64,000 nt of DNA from Patagioenas fasciata (GCF_037038585.1 NC_092520.1:188956604-189020603), one strand, 5' to 3'; shown: positions 41,401 through 56,400, counted from the first letter of the stretch. The notes: generated by a model from the sequence alone, not told the origin. Numbers and translations are program-made.

Positions 41401-44400
41401 AAGCTTCAAAAACCAGCACAAAAATAATTTCTTTCCTCCTTCCCCTGTTAATCCTATATTATGGTTGAGAACTCGAAGAAAATTAAGAAATTCAAAGGTA
41501 TGTGACACACATGTAGACCAGTATCAGATTGTTGTTACTAAGAATGCACATTCAACAACCTTAAGTGCTGTGATTGGAAACAAAACAAATGGAAAATATT
41601 AAAACCAGAATGGCATATGAGTTTCAGTAGATGCTTTGAATAAATGATAGTTAAATGCATTTATACCTATGAATGCAACAGTAACATAATGGAAAAAGCA
41701 TATAATATAATGTAAAGAGAACATAAAATTGAGTAATAGCTGATGGGCAAAATCTTAAGACTTCACTTACTTGACATGTCCCTGAGCAACTGCTGAACAC
41801 AAGGGTGTAAAGCCATTTTTATCAGTAGCATCAACTTGTGCTTCTGCAGTCAGCAGCAATCTCACACAATCTGAAAATTGAGCAAAACCACAGATCGATG
41901 CAACAAAAACAAGTGGTTAAAACTACCAAAGGGGCAACAGCAACCGGTCTTTTTTATTACACATAGGGCCTGGGTTGGGTTCTACTGGGATACAAACACA
42001 TCCCCAGTGCTGGCAACTCCCACAGTGTTAGGTCCCTGCACAGTAGGGAATTTGAATCATCCAGCAGCCCCCAAATGCAGCTCAGTCCCACCAGCAGTCA
42101 CGTGCACATCCGAAATACAACAGCCACGGGGGAGATGCTCACAAGCTATACACACCTCAACATGCTGTCCACTCCTGGCTGAGGACAGTTTGACATGGGA
42201 TTGCAATGACAAAGCTGACAAACTCAAACCTCCCCAAACCCTTCCCAATCACCTATCTCCAAAATGATGTGCTAAAAATAGTACCAGCCTGATTCCACCA
42301 TACTACAGCTAAATTAAGATAATTAATTACACAGTAACTAGACTGCTTTTCATCTACAAACTGGAATATCAATTGATGCAATTAAGTTTAAAGAAAATCC
42401 TTAATCTGCTCTATATTCCTGAAATTGGTTCTAGACCCAAATAAAACAAGTATTTTGTAGCTGAAGACACTACTTCGACAATAACACCAGCTACAACACC
42501 AATTATAAACTCTTGACCTGATTTCTGAGCAAGTTTAATGCGCTTTGTTCCAGCACTGGCTCAGATCCTGGAGCCAAGCTTTGCTAGTAAAGCTCATCTG
42601 TAGATATCAGAAACATACTTAGAATTACTTAGAAATCTGACTAATCTAAGCCACTCTTCAATGTATTTATTGCTGCTACAATTGCTTCAAATATTAATAC
42701 AGATGTTGTGGAGTTGACTGAATAAATAATTTAACACTGAGAAATAAGATTTTTCAAATACTGTACATTATTATAATGTAAAGTATGATTCTTAAACAAA
42801 TAATCTGATCAGAAATGGCCATTAAAAAAAAATAAATGTCAGGATAAACTACCAGGACTTCATCTATAATCATTTTTGAAGTCATAAAGAAGCTCCCAGG
42901 TAGCTAACTTGGCTAGTATTTCCACTTGTAATATAATACAAATAATTTTTTCCTCCTTCCATTGCCAATCCCAGCCTTACATTAAACAGTTAACTTGAAA
43001 ATACTGATTCCTGTTTGATATCCTAAAATATTCTAAAGTTTATGAAGGATGTTGAAAAAACTTTCTTCTAGCAGTTTCAAGTACTGGGCTGGCATACGCT
43101 TTGGTTTCATGACAAAGCACACATTAGCCATGCAAAAGCCATGAAAAACACACAGAATTAAACTACCTTTCTAGAAAGGTATGGTTAACTCACAATTATT
43201 GACAGAACCTTGCGATGGTAGTTTATCTATGTGAAAATACTGTTTCTGATGAAGATCACTGAAAAGAGCTGCTAATTCTCAAGGATAGGTGCAAGGATGA
43301 GGAAATACAGCTACTTTCAGAAGGCATAGCATGTGAGCTAGGGAGCTTTACAGGACCTGTTCTGCACATCAAGGAAAAAAACAATAATCTCCAAGAAGTC
43401 TGTGTCCTGTGGATGGACTGTTGGTTGAGATTTGGAGAAGGGTAATTTGGGTCGGTTCAGGCTCACTAACACCAGGTCACTGCTGTCGGCCACAGCAGCA
43501 ACCAGCAGCAGAGAGGACTGGGCCAAGGGCAGGCACAAGACAGACACTGGCGTTGTCACCCAGTTGAAAGTTTTGGTCAAAGTGAAAGCAAAACATGGAA
43601 GGTTATTAGCACAAACACCTGGAGACTTTACTGCTCTCCACCACAGCCAAGTAGTTAGTTCTTCCAGAATGCTGGCAAACACCATGCAGATGCATCAGCA
43701 GCTCTGCAGAGCTGAGTCCCTGTAGCTGTATGTCCCTGCACCTCACTCCTTTCTACTTCCCACATCATTCCCGTTTTTCCTATCAATCAGGGTGCCACAG
43801 CCTCCAAATACTCAGAATAGAAGAGAACCAATTATACAATAACTGCATATGATTTGCTCACAGCTGAATCCAAAGGATATTGTTATTATTATCTTCATAT
43901 CTCTCAGTTTTAGGAACTATTATTATTTTATTCTCTCTTTGTCAACCACCTCGTGTGGCAGAGAATGGTCAGGATTGGCAACACAATACAGATATGCAGA
44001 TATATTAGATAAGTGAACTACTGTACATGTTATCAAGTGGATAATAGACTGAAGTGGCTCCTGCTTTTTTAATGGACCAAACCAAGACAGCCTGACAAAT
44101 TCTCTTCAGCTCTAGTGTTTAAATCATAAAATCAACAATTTCCCTGTGTCACTCCAAACACAGATGGGATGCACCCGCGGGTGCTGAGGGAGCTGGCTGA
44201 GGTCATTGCTAGACCGCTATCCATCATTTTTGCCAAGTCTTGGGAAACGGGAGAGGTGCCTGAGGATTGGAGGAAAGCAAATGTCACTCCAGTCTTTAAA
44301 AAGGGCAAGAAGGAGGACCCGGGTAATTATAGACCGGTCAGCCTCACCTCTGTCCCTGGGAAAGTAATGGAACAGCTTATCCTTGGTGTCATCTCAAGGC

Positions 44401-47400
44401 ACATCAGGGATAAGAGGGTCATTAGGGGCAGTCAGCATGGCTTTACCAAGGGTAAGTCATGCTTGACCAATCTCATAGCCTTTTATGAGAATGTAACAAG
44501 GTGGATGGATGATGGCAGAGCGGTGGATGTGGTCTACCTTGACTTCAGTAAAGCCTTTGACACAGTCCCTCACAGCATCCTCACAGCTAAATTGAGGAGG
44601 TGTGGTCTAGACAATAGAGTAGTGAGGTGGGTTGCAAACTGGCTTAAAGAGAGAAGCCAGAGAGTGGTGGTCAATGGTGCGGAGTCCAGTTGGAGGCCAG
44701 TATCTAGTGGAGTGCCTCAGGGGTCAGTACTGGCGCCAATATTATTCAATATATTCATTAATGGTTTAGACGAGGGAATTGAGTGTACTATCGGCAAGTT
44801 TGCTGATGACACTAAGCTGGGAGGAGTGGCTGACACGCCAGAAGGCTGTGCTGCCATCCAGCGGGACCTGGACAGGCTGGAGAGTTGGGCGGGGGATAAC
44901 CTGATGGAATTTAACAAGGGAAAGTGTAGAGTCCTGCATCTGGGCAGGAACAATCCCAAGTTCCAGTATAGGTTGGGGCATGACCTATTAGAGAGCAGTG
45001 TAGGGGAAAGGGACCTGGGGGTCCTGGTGGACAACAGGATGACCATGAGCCAGCACCGTGCCCTTGTGGCCAGGAAGGCTAATGGCATCCTTGGGTGTAT
45101 TACAAGGGGGGTGGTCAGTAGATCGAGAGAGGTCCTCCTTCCCCTCTACTCCGCCCTGGTGAGACCCCATCTGGAATATTGTGTCCAGTTCTGGGCCCCT
45201 CAGTTCAAGAAGGACAGGGAACTGCTGGAGAGGGTCCAGCGTAGGGCAACAAAGATGATCAAGGGAGTGGAGCATCTCCCTTATGAAGAAAGGCTGAGGG
45301 AGCTGGGGCTCTTTAGTTTGGAGAAGAGGAGACTGAGGGGTGACCTTATTAATGTTTATAAATATATAAAGGGTGAGTGCCACGAGGATGGAGTCAGGCT
45401 CTTCTCAGTGGCAAACAATGATAGGACAAGGGGCAATGGGATCAAGCTGGAACACAAGAGGTTCCACTTAAATTTGAGAAAGAACTTCTTCTCAGTGAGG
45501 GTAACAGAGCACTGGAACAGGCTACCCAGGGAGGCTGTGGAGTCTCCTTCCCTGGAGACATTCAAAGCCCGCCTGGACACATTCCTGTGCGACCTCACCT
45601 AGGCGTTCCTGCTCCAGCAGGGGGATTGGACTAGATGATCTTTTGAGGTCCCTTCCAATCCCAAACATACTGTGATACTGTGATACTGCGATACAAAGAA
45701 AGTATTAAGCGATTTTTTTAGGGTGAAGTTCTCTCAGCCCTGCAGAACTGGGGACAGTGTGTACAGGAAACAAAGCAGCTGCTTTGAGCTTCATGTGCGG
45801 GAAAACCCCTCAGCTGCAGCTCTCAAAAGGCAACTGTTTACGAACTGGAAGGCTACACGGTTTGCAATTTAGGAAAGACTATTTGAGTGTTCTCTTTTCT
45901 TGAGTAACTCAGTTTTCTCTACAGACTGGGCTGAGCACACAAGAACTGCTGCCAATGTGCTGGTTACTGTGAGCTCTACCTTTCTCTAGTTATCTACACA
46001 TCTTAAATACTGTTATGTCTTTACTGAGAATGTGTGGAGATCATTCACTTTCCACTCTTCCCAGACTCTTTGCAACATGGTGTACTCACTATGCTGACTC
46101 CTAACAAGTCTAGAGTGACTCTTTTCTTCTGACCAATTATTTCCCAGAATAAGTTAGAAAATCTCAGAAGAAATGAGGCATCCTGGAAATCTCTGAATCT
46201 ATTTAGTCACTAACTCCAGGTTGAAAGTATCTCAATAAATTAAATTATGGCGTGATCATCCACTGGGGTAAGCTTATGTCTTAAGTCCTACCGTTGGACT
46301 CTGTGACCTTAAGGGTCTTTTCCAATTTAAATGATTCTGTGATTCTAAGGAAATAAAAAGCAGCCAAAAGACAGTAATTCACCACTGACAATCCTACTCA
46401 ATACAATGAAAAAAAAAAGTACAATAAATTATTTTATCCTTCTTAAAGTTACATTACTGTCATTTATTCCTAGCTGGTTAAAAAAAGCTATTAAAAAGGA
46501 ATTTTTAAAATAATAGATTTATTCCTACACTTCTTTTATTAAGCCTACAAAATTTTACATAGATTTAGTTTTACGCCTCTGCTTTGAAGAGTATCTATCC
46601 CTGTACTTTGTAACAAACTGCAAGTAACAAAGAAAGGATAATATATTAAAGTTAAGCCCAGAAACCTTTCTCTAAAAGTATTATAAATCTACTACTCCCA
46701 ATTTTCATATAATGCATTAAAGAGATGTCAATACTGCTGCTGTATGATTCCCTCATTCAGAATGTATATGATCCATCTAGTTGCGAAAATGCAACGATTT
46801 GTACAACAAAGTGTTTTTCACATCCTGTCAACTATAAATAGAAATGTAACACTAAAACCTTTGCAATATATTTTTATATTAAAAAGTAAAAGATACTAAA
46901 CAATTCCAGGATGCATATGGATGTGTTTGTTTTTATTATTATGTTTTCATACTTCTGTCAAGTGCTTCTCTTATTTGAAATTTTGACAATAAAATAAGAA
47001 CCCAAGTTGCTGTCAGTAAGAGCTGCTCAGTAATTGGAACTGAAAATTAGGACATTTGCTTGGAAACATACTAGCAATACAAGAGGAGTAAAGGAGAATT
47101 GGATCAGTTATGGTCTCCCACAAACACCAGCAATGACAAATGCATGTAAGCATAGAAGAATCTGCAGAACACCCATTTGGGTACAGGGTGCAGGGGAATC
47201 CACACAGTATAGTAAACTTGGACTCTTAATACTGAAGGAAAAAAGTTGAAAAACATTATTAGTGCCAAAGGAAGTAAACAAAAGAAAGGACTTGCCCAAT
47301 ATTTTAAGGTTCTTGGCAATAGCAAAGAATCTGTCAGTTTTAAAGGCACTATTCTCACCTTTTACTGTGAAATAAAATCTTGACTTTACCAAAAATTAAT

Positions 47401-50400
47401 AGAATTTTTTGTAATTAGTATTGGTGAATTTCATCTTAAGTCTCCAAAACAGCATAATGAAATTATTTGAAGTATAAGAACCTAGGAGATTTTTACATCA
47501 GTAGGAAAAACTGCAGTAACATATACTGGAATTTTAAAGAAAACATAAGGCTCTCAAACAGCAGTTAAAAGACTGCAAATTATCGCTTGGAGTTTGTATC
47601 CATGACATTTGTATCTGTCCCTAACATATTTCCCTCATTTCAAAAATATATTCATAAAATATGAAGACTCACTGTTGAAAGGTTCAGCGATGTGACCTTC
47701 TCGAGACTGAGGGTTGGGGTAGTGGGGAAAAGAACACTGTGAACCATCTCACCGGAGCCTAGAGAACAAACTAAGGCTACCCCATCTAGTTCAAAACATT
47801 TCTTTTTCCTTCCCAAGCAATACACTACTCCGAAACCATCTTCCATCATTTTCACTGCTGCTACAGAACATTAAAGCACTGGTGATGACGTACTCTTTCC
47901 TGCTTACTCCCTGTAGAGCAAAGCTCTTTCTTTCAAGTTGCCTTTGCTACAAAAGATCTTCAGTTTGTCGCAGAACATGGGGTGATGATATCTGGTGGCT
48001 TTTTACAGGAAAGGAGTGGAGAATTAGAATGGATGTTCCTGCAGAATGTTATCACAAGGAAGAATGCTTCCCATGTTCCAAAATTCTACCTTTGGAAGTA
48101 TTGCTCATATACACACATCACACTACAACTCTTGTAATATAATCTATGTATCTCACTTTCATGTTCACATTTTTAAAAACACGCACTTGACTTGATTTAA
48201 TATTTAGCACTTAAGAAATGAGCTTTTCCTAATTCACTTGAATATCGTAACAAAACTTTGAATCACTTACCTGTATGTCCATTCGTAGCAGCAGAATACA
48301 AGGCAGAATAGCCATCTTCACAAGAGTAATTAATGTCCAGTCCTTCTTCATTAAGCAGCATTGATAATAAAGTGACATTTCCCTGGGCAGCAGCTTGGTG
48401 AAGAAGGGTGGGCCTGCCACCCAGGGGCACAGGACCACCGCTTGTTAACAAAGGGGTTAGGGAGGAAGACCAGCCTGTGAGTTAAAGCAACAGAAGTTAG
48501 ATGGAAGACACATAAAGCTTCGCGTTTTCTGTGTTCTTTTAAAAAATTAAAAAGGATCTTCAAAATGACACGATTTGTTAGTTTAGCAGAAGTTTTGTGA
48601 TGATGTTTTGTCTATACATGAGAAGGTATTCCAAAGAATAAAAACCATGTATGGGGTGACAGTTGTTAAAGCAAATGGACAGGATTTCATTACAAAAGGT
48701 TAACAGGAAACTTGTTATGAACTATAGTAGCAGCTGGATGTCTCAAAAAAAGTTATAGTATTAAAATGTAGAAAGTATTAATTTAATTGTTGATATGCTG
48801 GGAAGGCTTTTTAAAATACGTAAAGAAAGATTTCCAGAACAAAATACTTATTTTCATACAAAATTTCATCCTCATTTACCACCTTAGTACAAACTTTAGT
48901 ATTTTTATCTCACCTGCAGTTGTACAGATAAATTGCATAGAGGGCCGCTTAATAATTTCAAGTGCCTTTCAATAAGTTTGCAAAAAGAAGTAGAAATAAT
49001 TTACACCAATAGTACAGAAATAAATATATTTATTATTGAACTGTACCTTAAGGTAAGGTTCCTTTTACCCAGCAATACTTAAAAAATATATTATAAAATG
49101 CTCCAGTGTGAATGAATAACAGGCTATATAAAACTTACAAGTGAAAGCTTTCAAGTCACCCTGTCAAAAAATAATATTCAGTTCAAAGCTTCGAAAGCTT
49201 AGGAGTTGTCTTGGTTAAACGTTCTCTTCATTACTTATTAGCTTTAGTAGGGAGTTTGTTAAGAATATGAAGTTTACTGCATAAGGCATAGAAAATTTTG
49301 TGCATTCTTCCTTGATCAAGGACTGCAAGAGAAAACAGGAAAAAGATTCTTTTCTTATTTCCACTATTACCTTCAGAAAATCCACATATTTCCCTCTTTA
49401 ATCAATAACTTTTTATTCTGTGGCCACACATAAACTATTATATGAGGCTGAAATCTGACAATACAAAGCAGGTTCCCGCAGCTTTTACTGTGGTTCTGCA
49501 ACAGCCAGGACTGAAGAGGAGCTGCAGGGCATCAGCTCCAGCTCTGTCGAGCTGATGAAGCGCTGTCCAGCCTCCAACACCTACAACTAAAAAAGTATGT
49601 GGCAGTAGCTCTACCATGCTGGGATGATCTGCTCCACATTTTGTAAAAACAAAATTTAATATGGAAGTTCCCAACAGAATTCTTTATAAGCAACAGATTT
49701 GAGAACATTGCAATATCTGAGTAAGTTTTAATTAAGGCCCAGACTTGCACAAGAATCCATCATCCGAGCAACCTCAATGAAGAACTCATAGTTCGATCCT
49801 AGCTCAGAACAACAAAAAAAATTAATGCTTGGAATATTTTCCTATTTGTTTTTAAAGTAAGCTAAATTTGTCATTTCAAATTAAGTTTACTAGTTTAGTA
49901 TGTAAACAAAAAGTATTTGCAGTATTTTCACAATGTTAGCCTATTATTCAACTTATTTGATATTGACTGTAAGAAATCATCACTACAGCTATGAAGTTAC
50001 CATATAAATCCAACTTTAAACCAATGACAAACTGTAAAGGTATCTCCATCCATCTTCAATTCTGAACCTACCTTCTGACTATCACTAATATTTGTTTCTC
50101 CAGTATTTTTAATTAGAGTATTTTGAGGGTTTTCTGAAGTTTGTAAAGAAAACCAAAACCAACCAAACAAGAAAACAACACCAAAAGCAATAGAAAAAGT
50201 AAACTGCATCCTTTGAGTGGTAAAAAAAAAAAAAATAAAAGTATTTCCAACTTCTGATGTTTGAGAAAAGTTAACTTTTACAAAATCTCCAAAGGTCCAA
50301 ACAATAACTTTTATTCTTCTTTTCCATTATAAACGCGTTTTTATTTTTCCAACGTTTTGTTATTCTTTGAAACTGTGATGCAGCTGTTGTTATGTATGTT

Positions 50401-53400
50401 ATATCTGTTTTTAAAATGGTACTGGTGTAGTTTTTACTGTCTTGCTGTTGTAGTTAACTAACAGTGGACATTGGTTCGTCGCTTGGGTGGTGCTCCAGAT
50501 GTTAACGTTCTTTGTCCAAGTTATAGTGGAATTATTTGGGGGAATTTGAGGAGCCTGACACCAATCTTTAAGCATGAACTTCAATTTGCCAAGCAGTTTT
50601 GTAACATGAATAGTATTTCTGGGTTCCCTTCCTTATTGAAAATAGTGGAAGTTTTTGTTTTGTTTTGTTTCTTTTTGTTTTTAACAGACATGCAAAAATA
50701 AAAGAATTTTTTTGTGCCATGTGTGGTATCTTCACTTTCACTTCAATTCCTTGAAATTAAAATTATGTTGTTGCAATTCAATGATGAATTCATTATGCTA
50801 GGTTATCATTTGATGAAAACCTTCTACTGAAAAAGATACAAAAACCAGGTAATAACACAAATATAACCTTAGCTTCTACTATCAGTATAAAGCAATTTAA
50901 CAAAGCTGAATAAATCCAGCAAAATACTCCAAAATTAGAAAATACCGATAAATAAGGTACATCGTTACAGATGCAAAAAGTTAGGAAATGTGAAGCATCT
51001 GTGAAAGCTTGTAGGCCATGCAGTGATGAAGGGCAGAGGGACAGACAAAAACAGCTTCTGGCATCAGCTTCAGAATGTGAGATGGTTAATTTCAGAGCCC
51101 AGATCAGTTCCTCCCCCCGTTGCCTTTTATCTTCGAGGCCAATTGTATAGAGAGAATAAATCAATCATTACAGAAATGAGCAAAATAAAAAACATACTTC
51201 ATTGAAGAGTGACATCGAAAGCGCAAAACCAAGAAGAAAGTGAAAGCAAAAATCCCAGGGGTATGAAAATCCAGCTGCCTACATAGGTTTCCAGTTTGAA
51301 GTCTTACAGCCATTGAAATCTAGAAATCCAAACATAGCAGAACCATTTTGGCACCAGTTCAAAGGCTACTGAAGTTAATGAAAACACTGTCGCAGATTTT
51401 GAATCAGGCCATAAATGTTCATTGGAACTTCTCTGTGTGCTGTCTGTTCAACGTTAATGACAAAAGCTGCTGTCTTTGCCTACCAGGCATGGAAAGAACG
51501 ATGCGCGGTCCAATGCCCCAGCCCTCAGAGAAGGTATCATCACAGTCATTTGGCAGAACACATAACCAAAACAATCAGTGCCCTAAGTTTGCTCTTAACA
51601 GTTGCTCTTTCTGGACTCAAGACATTCCCCTACAGAAAAATCAGGCTGTTGATATGTTCTTAAAGCAATCTGAGCTAACTAGGAAACAATTTTAAAATTA
51701 ATAAATAGAATACTTTAGTGATTAGGCTATTATCAACTAATCTGACGCCACTGTAAGAAGAAAGAAACAAAAATGTATTGAAAAACAAAAAATATAAAAG
51801 TGGAGGACTCTTTCAATATCTTTTTTAATATGTTAAATTTGTTTTGCACTGTTTAAAAATATTAACAAATTCTGCTTGAAGCTCACTACTTACTATACAA
51901 TAAAATATGGATAAGATTTCACGACACTCTGCTTTAACTGAAAGTAAAATTGAAATTCTAACATTTTCTGAAAAAAATAAATAAAACAGATTAAAACCAA
52001 CCAGAACATTAATAAAACTAACAGAATCTGTGACTAAAGGGCATGAAAATGCAGATACGGGAAGAACGTTTCAGCAGTATTTGTAGTGTTTTAGATGCTG
52101 CTCACCTCAAGAAAAGTCATACTTGAAAAAAAGTGAGTGACTTGAATTCAGTCATTACTGACTACATTATCCTAATGAAAACAGTGTTATTAAATTTGGT
52201 TTATCTTCTCTAAGACAAAGTCTATTTCCATATATATTTACAAACCCTATTTTTTTCTTTTCTCAGCAGAAAATGCTGAGGGAAATGTCTTTCCATACTT
52301 GCATAACATCTGTTGCCCAAAGTTTATTTAGTTCCACAGTTTGTCAAAACACTCAGTCAAAATAGATTAAGTTCCCTTAAAAAACAAAAATAAAATCGGA
52401 CTGCAGAATAAGTGCAATAAAATGTAAGCATTAGTTTGGGTAAAAGACAAAGGAGCTCCTCAATATTTACCTGAATACTGCAGATAAATTTATCAAAGTT
52501 CTTTTGAGCCTGTTTGCAGTCAGTAATCGAGGGATATTAAAATAACATCTCTATACTATTAAAATGAAACAGCTGACCACTAACTAGAGTTTAAGCAATC
52601 TTTCTTTCAAGACTTCAAGTTATGGGATACATTTCCCATTTACAATTGCAAAAACACACAAAAAGCAGTGCCACTTACAAAATACTAACAGTGTCAAATG
52701 TTCAGAGTAAGGATTATAGGGGGATTAAAAGAACCCAAATGTTTCCATGCCTTCCAAAAACAAGTGATTGGAGTATAAATGAAGAAAGGCAACCTGAACA
52801 CATAAATGAGCCCAGTTCTAGAAAACGAATGGTTTTTGACAAAAAACACATCTTTAGGAATCGCCTCTGAGAACTGTCATGAATTTCACATGAAGCACAA
52901 ATTGACTACTTGGTGGAAGAGTTATATTTAAAAGGTTCATTGTTCTCCTAAGAAAAAGGTTTATACTTGGAAGCACAAACTAAAGCAAGAACAACACATT
53001 GAGTTATAAGTCTAGCAGTGGTAATTTCGTTTTTAAGACAGAATATTTTTTTTTTTTTTAGAATAATTAAAAACTGTCTTAAATCACTGCCAAACACCAT
53101 CTAGTTAATGTAAGACTAACTGAAATCTACAGCCTAATTCATGCTGATAGGATTTGTGCAAGACAGCCTCTTGCCTACAAAAACTATTCACTTTGCATCT
53201 GATTTTGCCAATAATTTGTTAATAAAAACCTTAGATTTCTTTTTTAAATGAAATTTTAATTCCATTATGTAGCCTAATAGCACCTGAAAGCAAATGAGGT
53301 TTGAAGAGTATCTGAAATAGTGGGAGGTTAATGATCTATCTGACCTGGCAATCAGACTCAGCTATGAATAAGAATTTAAGATGAAAATTCAGGACACCCA

Positions 53401-56400
53401 TATAAAAACCAGCAAATTGAAGAGGCAGCCATCAAATTCCACAGTTGTTAACTCTGAGAAGTAGTAGACAAATGGAAGATGAGATTGTTGAGCTCATATT
53501 TTTATGGCACAGTTCAGAAAGGAGAGAGGATTCTGGCAGTATGGTGCCATAGCCAAATGACCGGGTTACTCCAGAAACATGCAGAAAGACTTTCAATGAA
53601 GTGGAATGGGAAGAAAAATTCAAAAATAATGTAAACCGTGGAATCTCCTACATATACAGTCTGCCACATACTGCTTTTGGAACAGCTTCCACAAGACTGG
53701 TGAGTTCAACTGTCTTATCAGACAGTGGTGCAGCAGAAAAGCGGTTAGTTATCAGAAAGTGGCTGGTTGTGCGATGGAAGCAGACCAGCTAAGCAGGGCT
53801 TTTATACCCTGTAGATGATGATACAGGGACTAAAGATATGAGGGACTGAAGTAGCATAACTGAGCTCAGAATAACTGTTGAAGGCTTGAGACCTTTCAAA
53901 TATTCTTCAATGCTGATGAAGGTCTAAAGTGTTCCATAACTGTGTCCATCTTTCTCACTGCAGTGCAAGTCAGGCTAAAGAGGGGCCTTATGTAATGTTC
54001 TAGCGCTGTTGATCCCAGCAGGGAAATATGTTGACACAAAGATTTATAGGAGATCCACTATTAAGTAAAAGGTAGATCAGTGCAGCCTTTGCTCATTTAA
54101 TTGCCATCAAGGAGATACCCTGAAGTTGGCAGCACGTTAGGCACACAAATAAGTCCTCACCACAATGCAAAAAGAATAGCAGATACACACACTGACTCCA
54201 GACTTCGACTGTCAACATGACATTTAATGTCTCCAGCAGCAAACCTTTGCTTATATCTGTTGAAATAAACCTGTGAGATACCATACACAGGTATTAACAA
54301 AGCCTGCACCTAAACCAAGAACTACAGAAAAATGGAAATGAAAATGGAATATATTTGAAACCACCCTGTTATCCAGGTAATTATATAACTTAACGTGCAA
54401 CCATCTAATGCCTTAGGAGAATACAGTAGCCCCAGCTATGTCCTATTTTCTAAAAGATTCACAAAGCACTAAAATACATATTCCATGGAAGATCACCAGC
54501 AGAGGTAACTTTCAGACCGAAAAAACATTTTTAAGTGCAAAATAATAGCATTGACCAAAAAAAGAAAAAAAGAGTTTCCTTAATATACGATGATTTGCAG
54601 TCCATTTATTTTAAATATTAGTCCTCTTTTACCTTTTAAAAAAAGCCTTCAATTTGGAGACCTCTTTGATGAAGCAAACTAATTTACGACATAATTAAAT
54701 CAGCAAAAGAATTCCCATACCCCTGGAATGTCAAAAAAAAAAAAAAGTTAAAATCTCAGCTTTTAGAAGGTAAAAAACAGAAAGGTATATAAAAATAAAG
54801 CAAATAAGAGATAGAAAAAACAAAACATTATTTTAGAGGGAGACAGTTTGTAGCATATCAATCCCTTTACCTGATGCTGTTACCAGGAGGCTGTCTGAAT
54901 CACATGGTCTACAGGATGAAGAACTAACAGGGTTTATGGAGGAGCTACAGGCAATGGTGGCGGGAATGACAAAGGAATTTTCTGAACATGCAGGTTGGTT
55001 CAGTCCAGGGAAGTGGGAAGGCCAGGCACCCACCTGAGAGGAGGCTATGGCTGGTATGGCACAGCCTGCAGGTGCCACAGATAAATCTATAGCAGGTTTT
55101 GGTGGCAGCTGAGGTGAGGACTTAGAAATAATTTCCTCATTTATTACCCTGATTCCTTGTGGTGAACTTGAAAGAGGTGAGGTCACGGTTTTGCTGTCAG
55201 TTTTTGCACCTGTATTTGGGGATCGACTACTATCCATTAAAACCTTAAGCTGTGGGTGTGGTGGAGAAGGAGTTTGTGAAAGCCCTGGTTTTTTAGGAGG
55301 AATAGGTGGAGGATTTCCTCTGTCAATTCTTGATACACTGGGAGTCTTTAAACTCGGCCTACCAACTGGGGGGTAAGTGCCAGCTTCCACTGAATGTGAC
55401 GTCCCTGGTCGTGACGGAGCACTGCTCTGGGGGCTTGTAAATCTTGAAAGGACTTGGGTAACGGTATTCCGAGCTACCTGTTTGGCAACTAGGTTGTCAC
55501 GACTAGTAGGGGATACGTCCCTTGAGGGAGGGCTTTGGGTTGTGTTTCCATTTTGGTCTTGATCATTTGCATTTGCTTGAAATCTAAATCTAGCTGCTTG
55601 GATTCGTGGATTGAGGCCTGGATGCCCAGTAGTGTTGGCAGATGGTGAATGCAAACTGTGCATAGATGAAGTTAGTGAGGCGTTCTGAGCAGCAGCAGCA
55701 GTCGGTGCTGCAGGGCCGAAAAGGGAAGGACTATTTGGAAAAGGAGAAGTGCTACTTGGTAAATCAGGTGATGAGCCTGTACTTGGTCCATTTTCCTCAA
55801 TTCTGTTTTGATTCTGTGTAAGAACAGGAGTTGCAGGAGGGACGAGTTCACTAGATGAGGACTGCCTATCAATGACAGGCTTCACAAGTGCTGCATTGGC
55901 ACACACATTCACTTTTGTATTGCCAGACACTAGTGGGTTCACTGTAGAAGGCTTTAAGGAAACAGTCAAAGGCAACTTCTTAACATTTTCTGTGCTACTG
56001 TCCATCACTACAGTATCTGTTTGGCAGGCAACAGTTCTTGAACTTGGCTCTTCTGTTTCAACAGAAACAGAAACAAGACTCCTATCTTTGTTTTTATCTT
56101 TGTTTTTAAGAGAAAGATTAGCTTTACTTTCATTCTCCTTTTTTAATTGCTCAATCATTTTGATCATTTTATCTCTTTCTTCTCTGAGGTCACTGGTATG
56201 TGCTTCCTCTCTATGAAGTTTAGCACGTAACTGCTCTCTCTCTGTGTCAAACTCAGACAGCTGCTTTTCCATTTGAGCTTCCATTTGCGTACTCCTTTGT
56301 TTCTCAGCTGCAAGAGACTCCTCCAATTCAGCAGCCTTTTTCTTTTGCTCTTCAAATTTTGACATCACTTCTTCCAGTTTCTGGGCTTCCTCTACAATTC

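Larger units (their letters stand above)
41871..48270 (-). other. CTTNBP2: CTTNBP2 intron 5
   Basis: 6.4-kb intron, donor GTAAGT. It contains the CR1 with an open RT frame (44160-45694), a CR1 tail remnant (46285-46347) and GC-richer unassigned blocks at 41890-42260 and 43420-43740. Confidence 0.92.

Noticed and set aside
44169..45602. Long RT frame as a host gene or retroviral pol
   Set aside because: Motif order, the lack of protease, RNase H or integrase, and the CR1 3' tail with octamers show a non-LTR LINE fragment.
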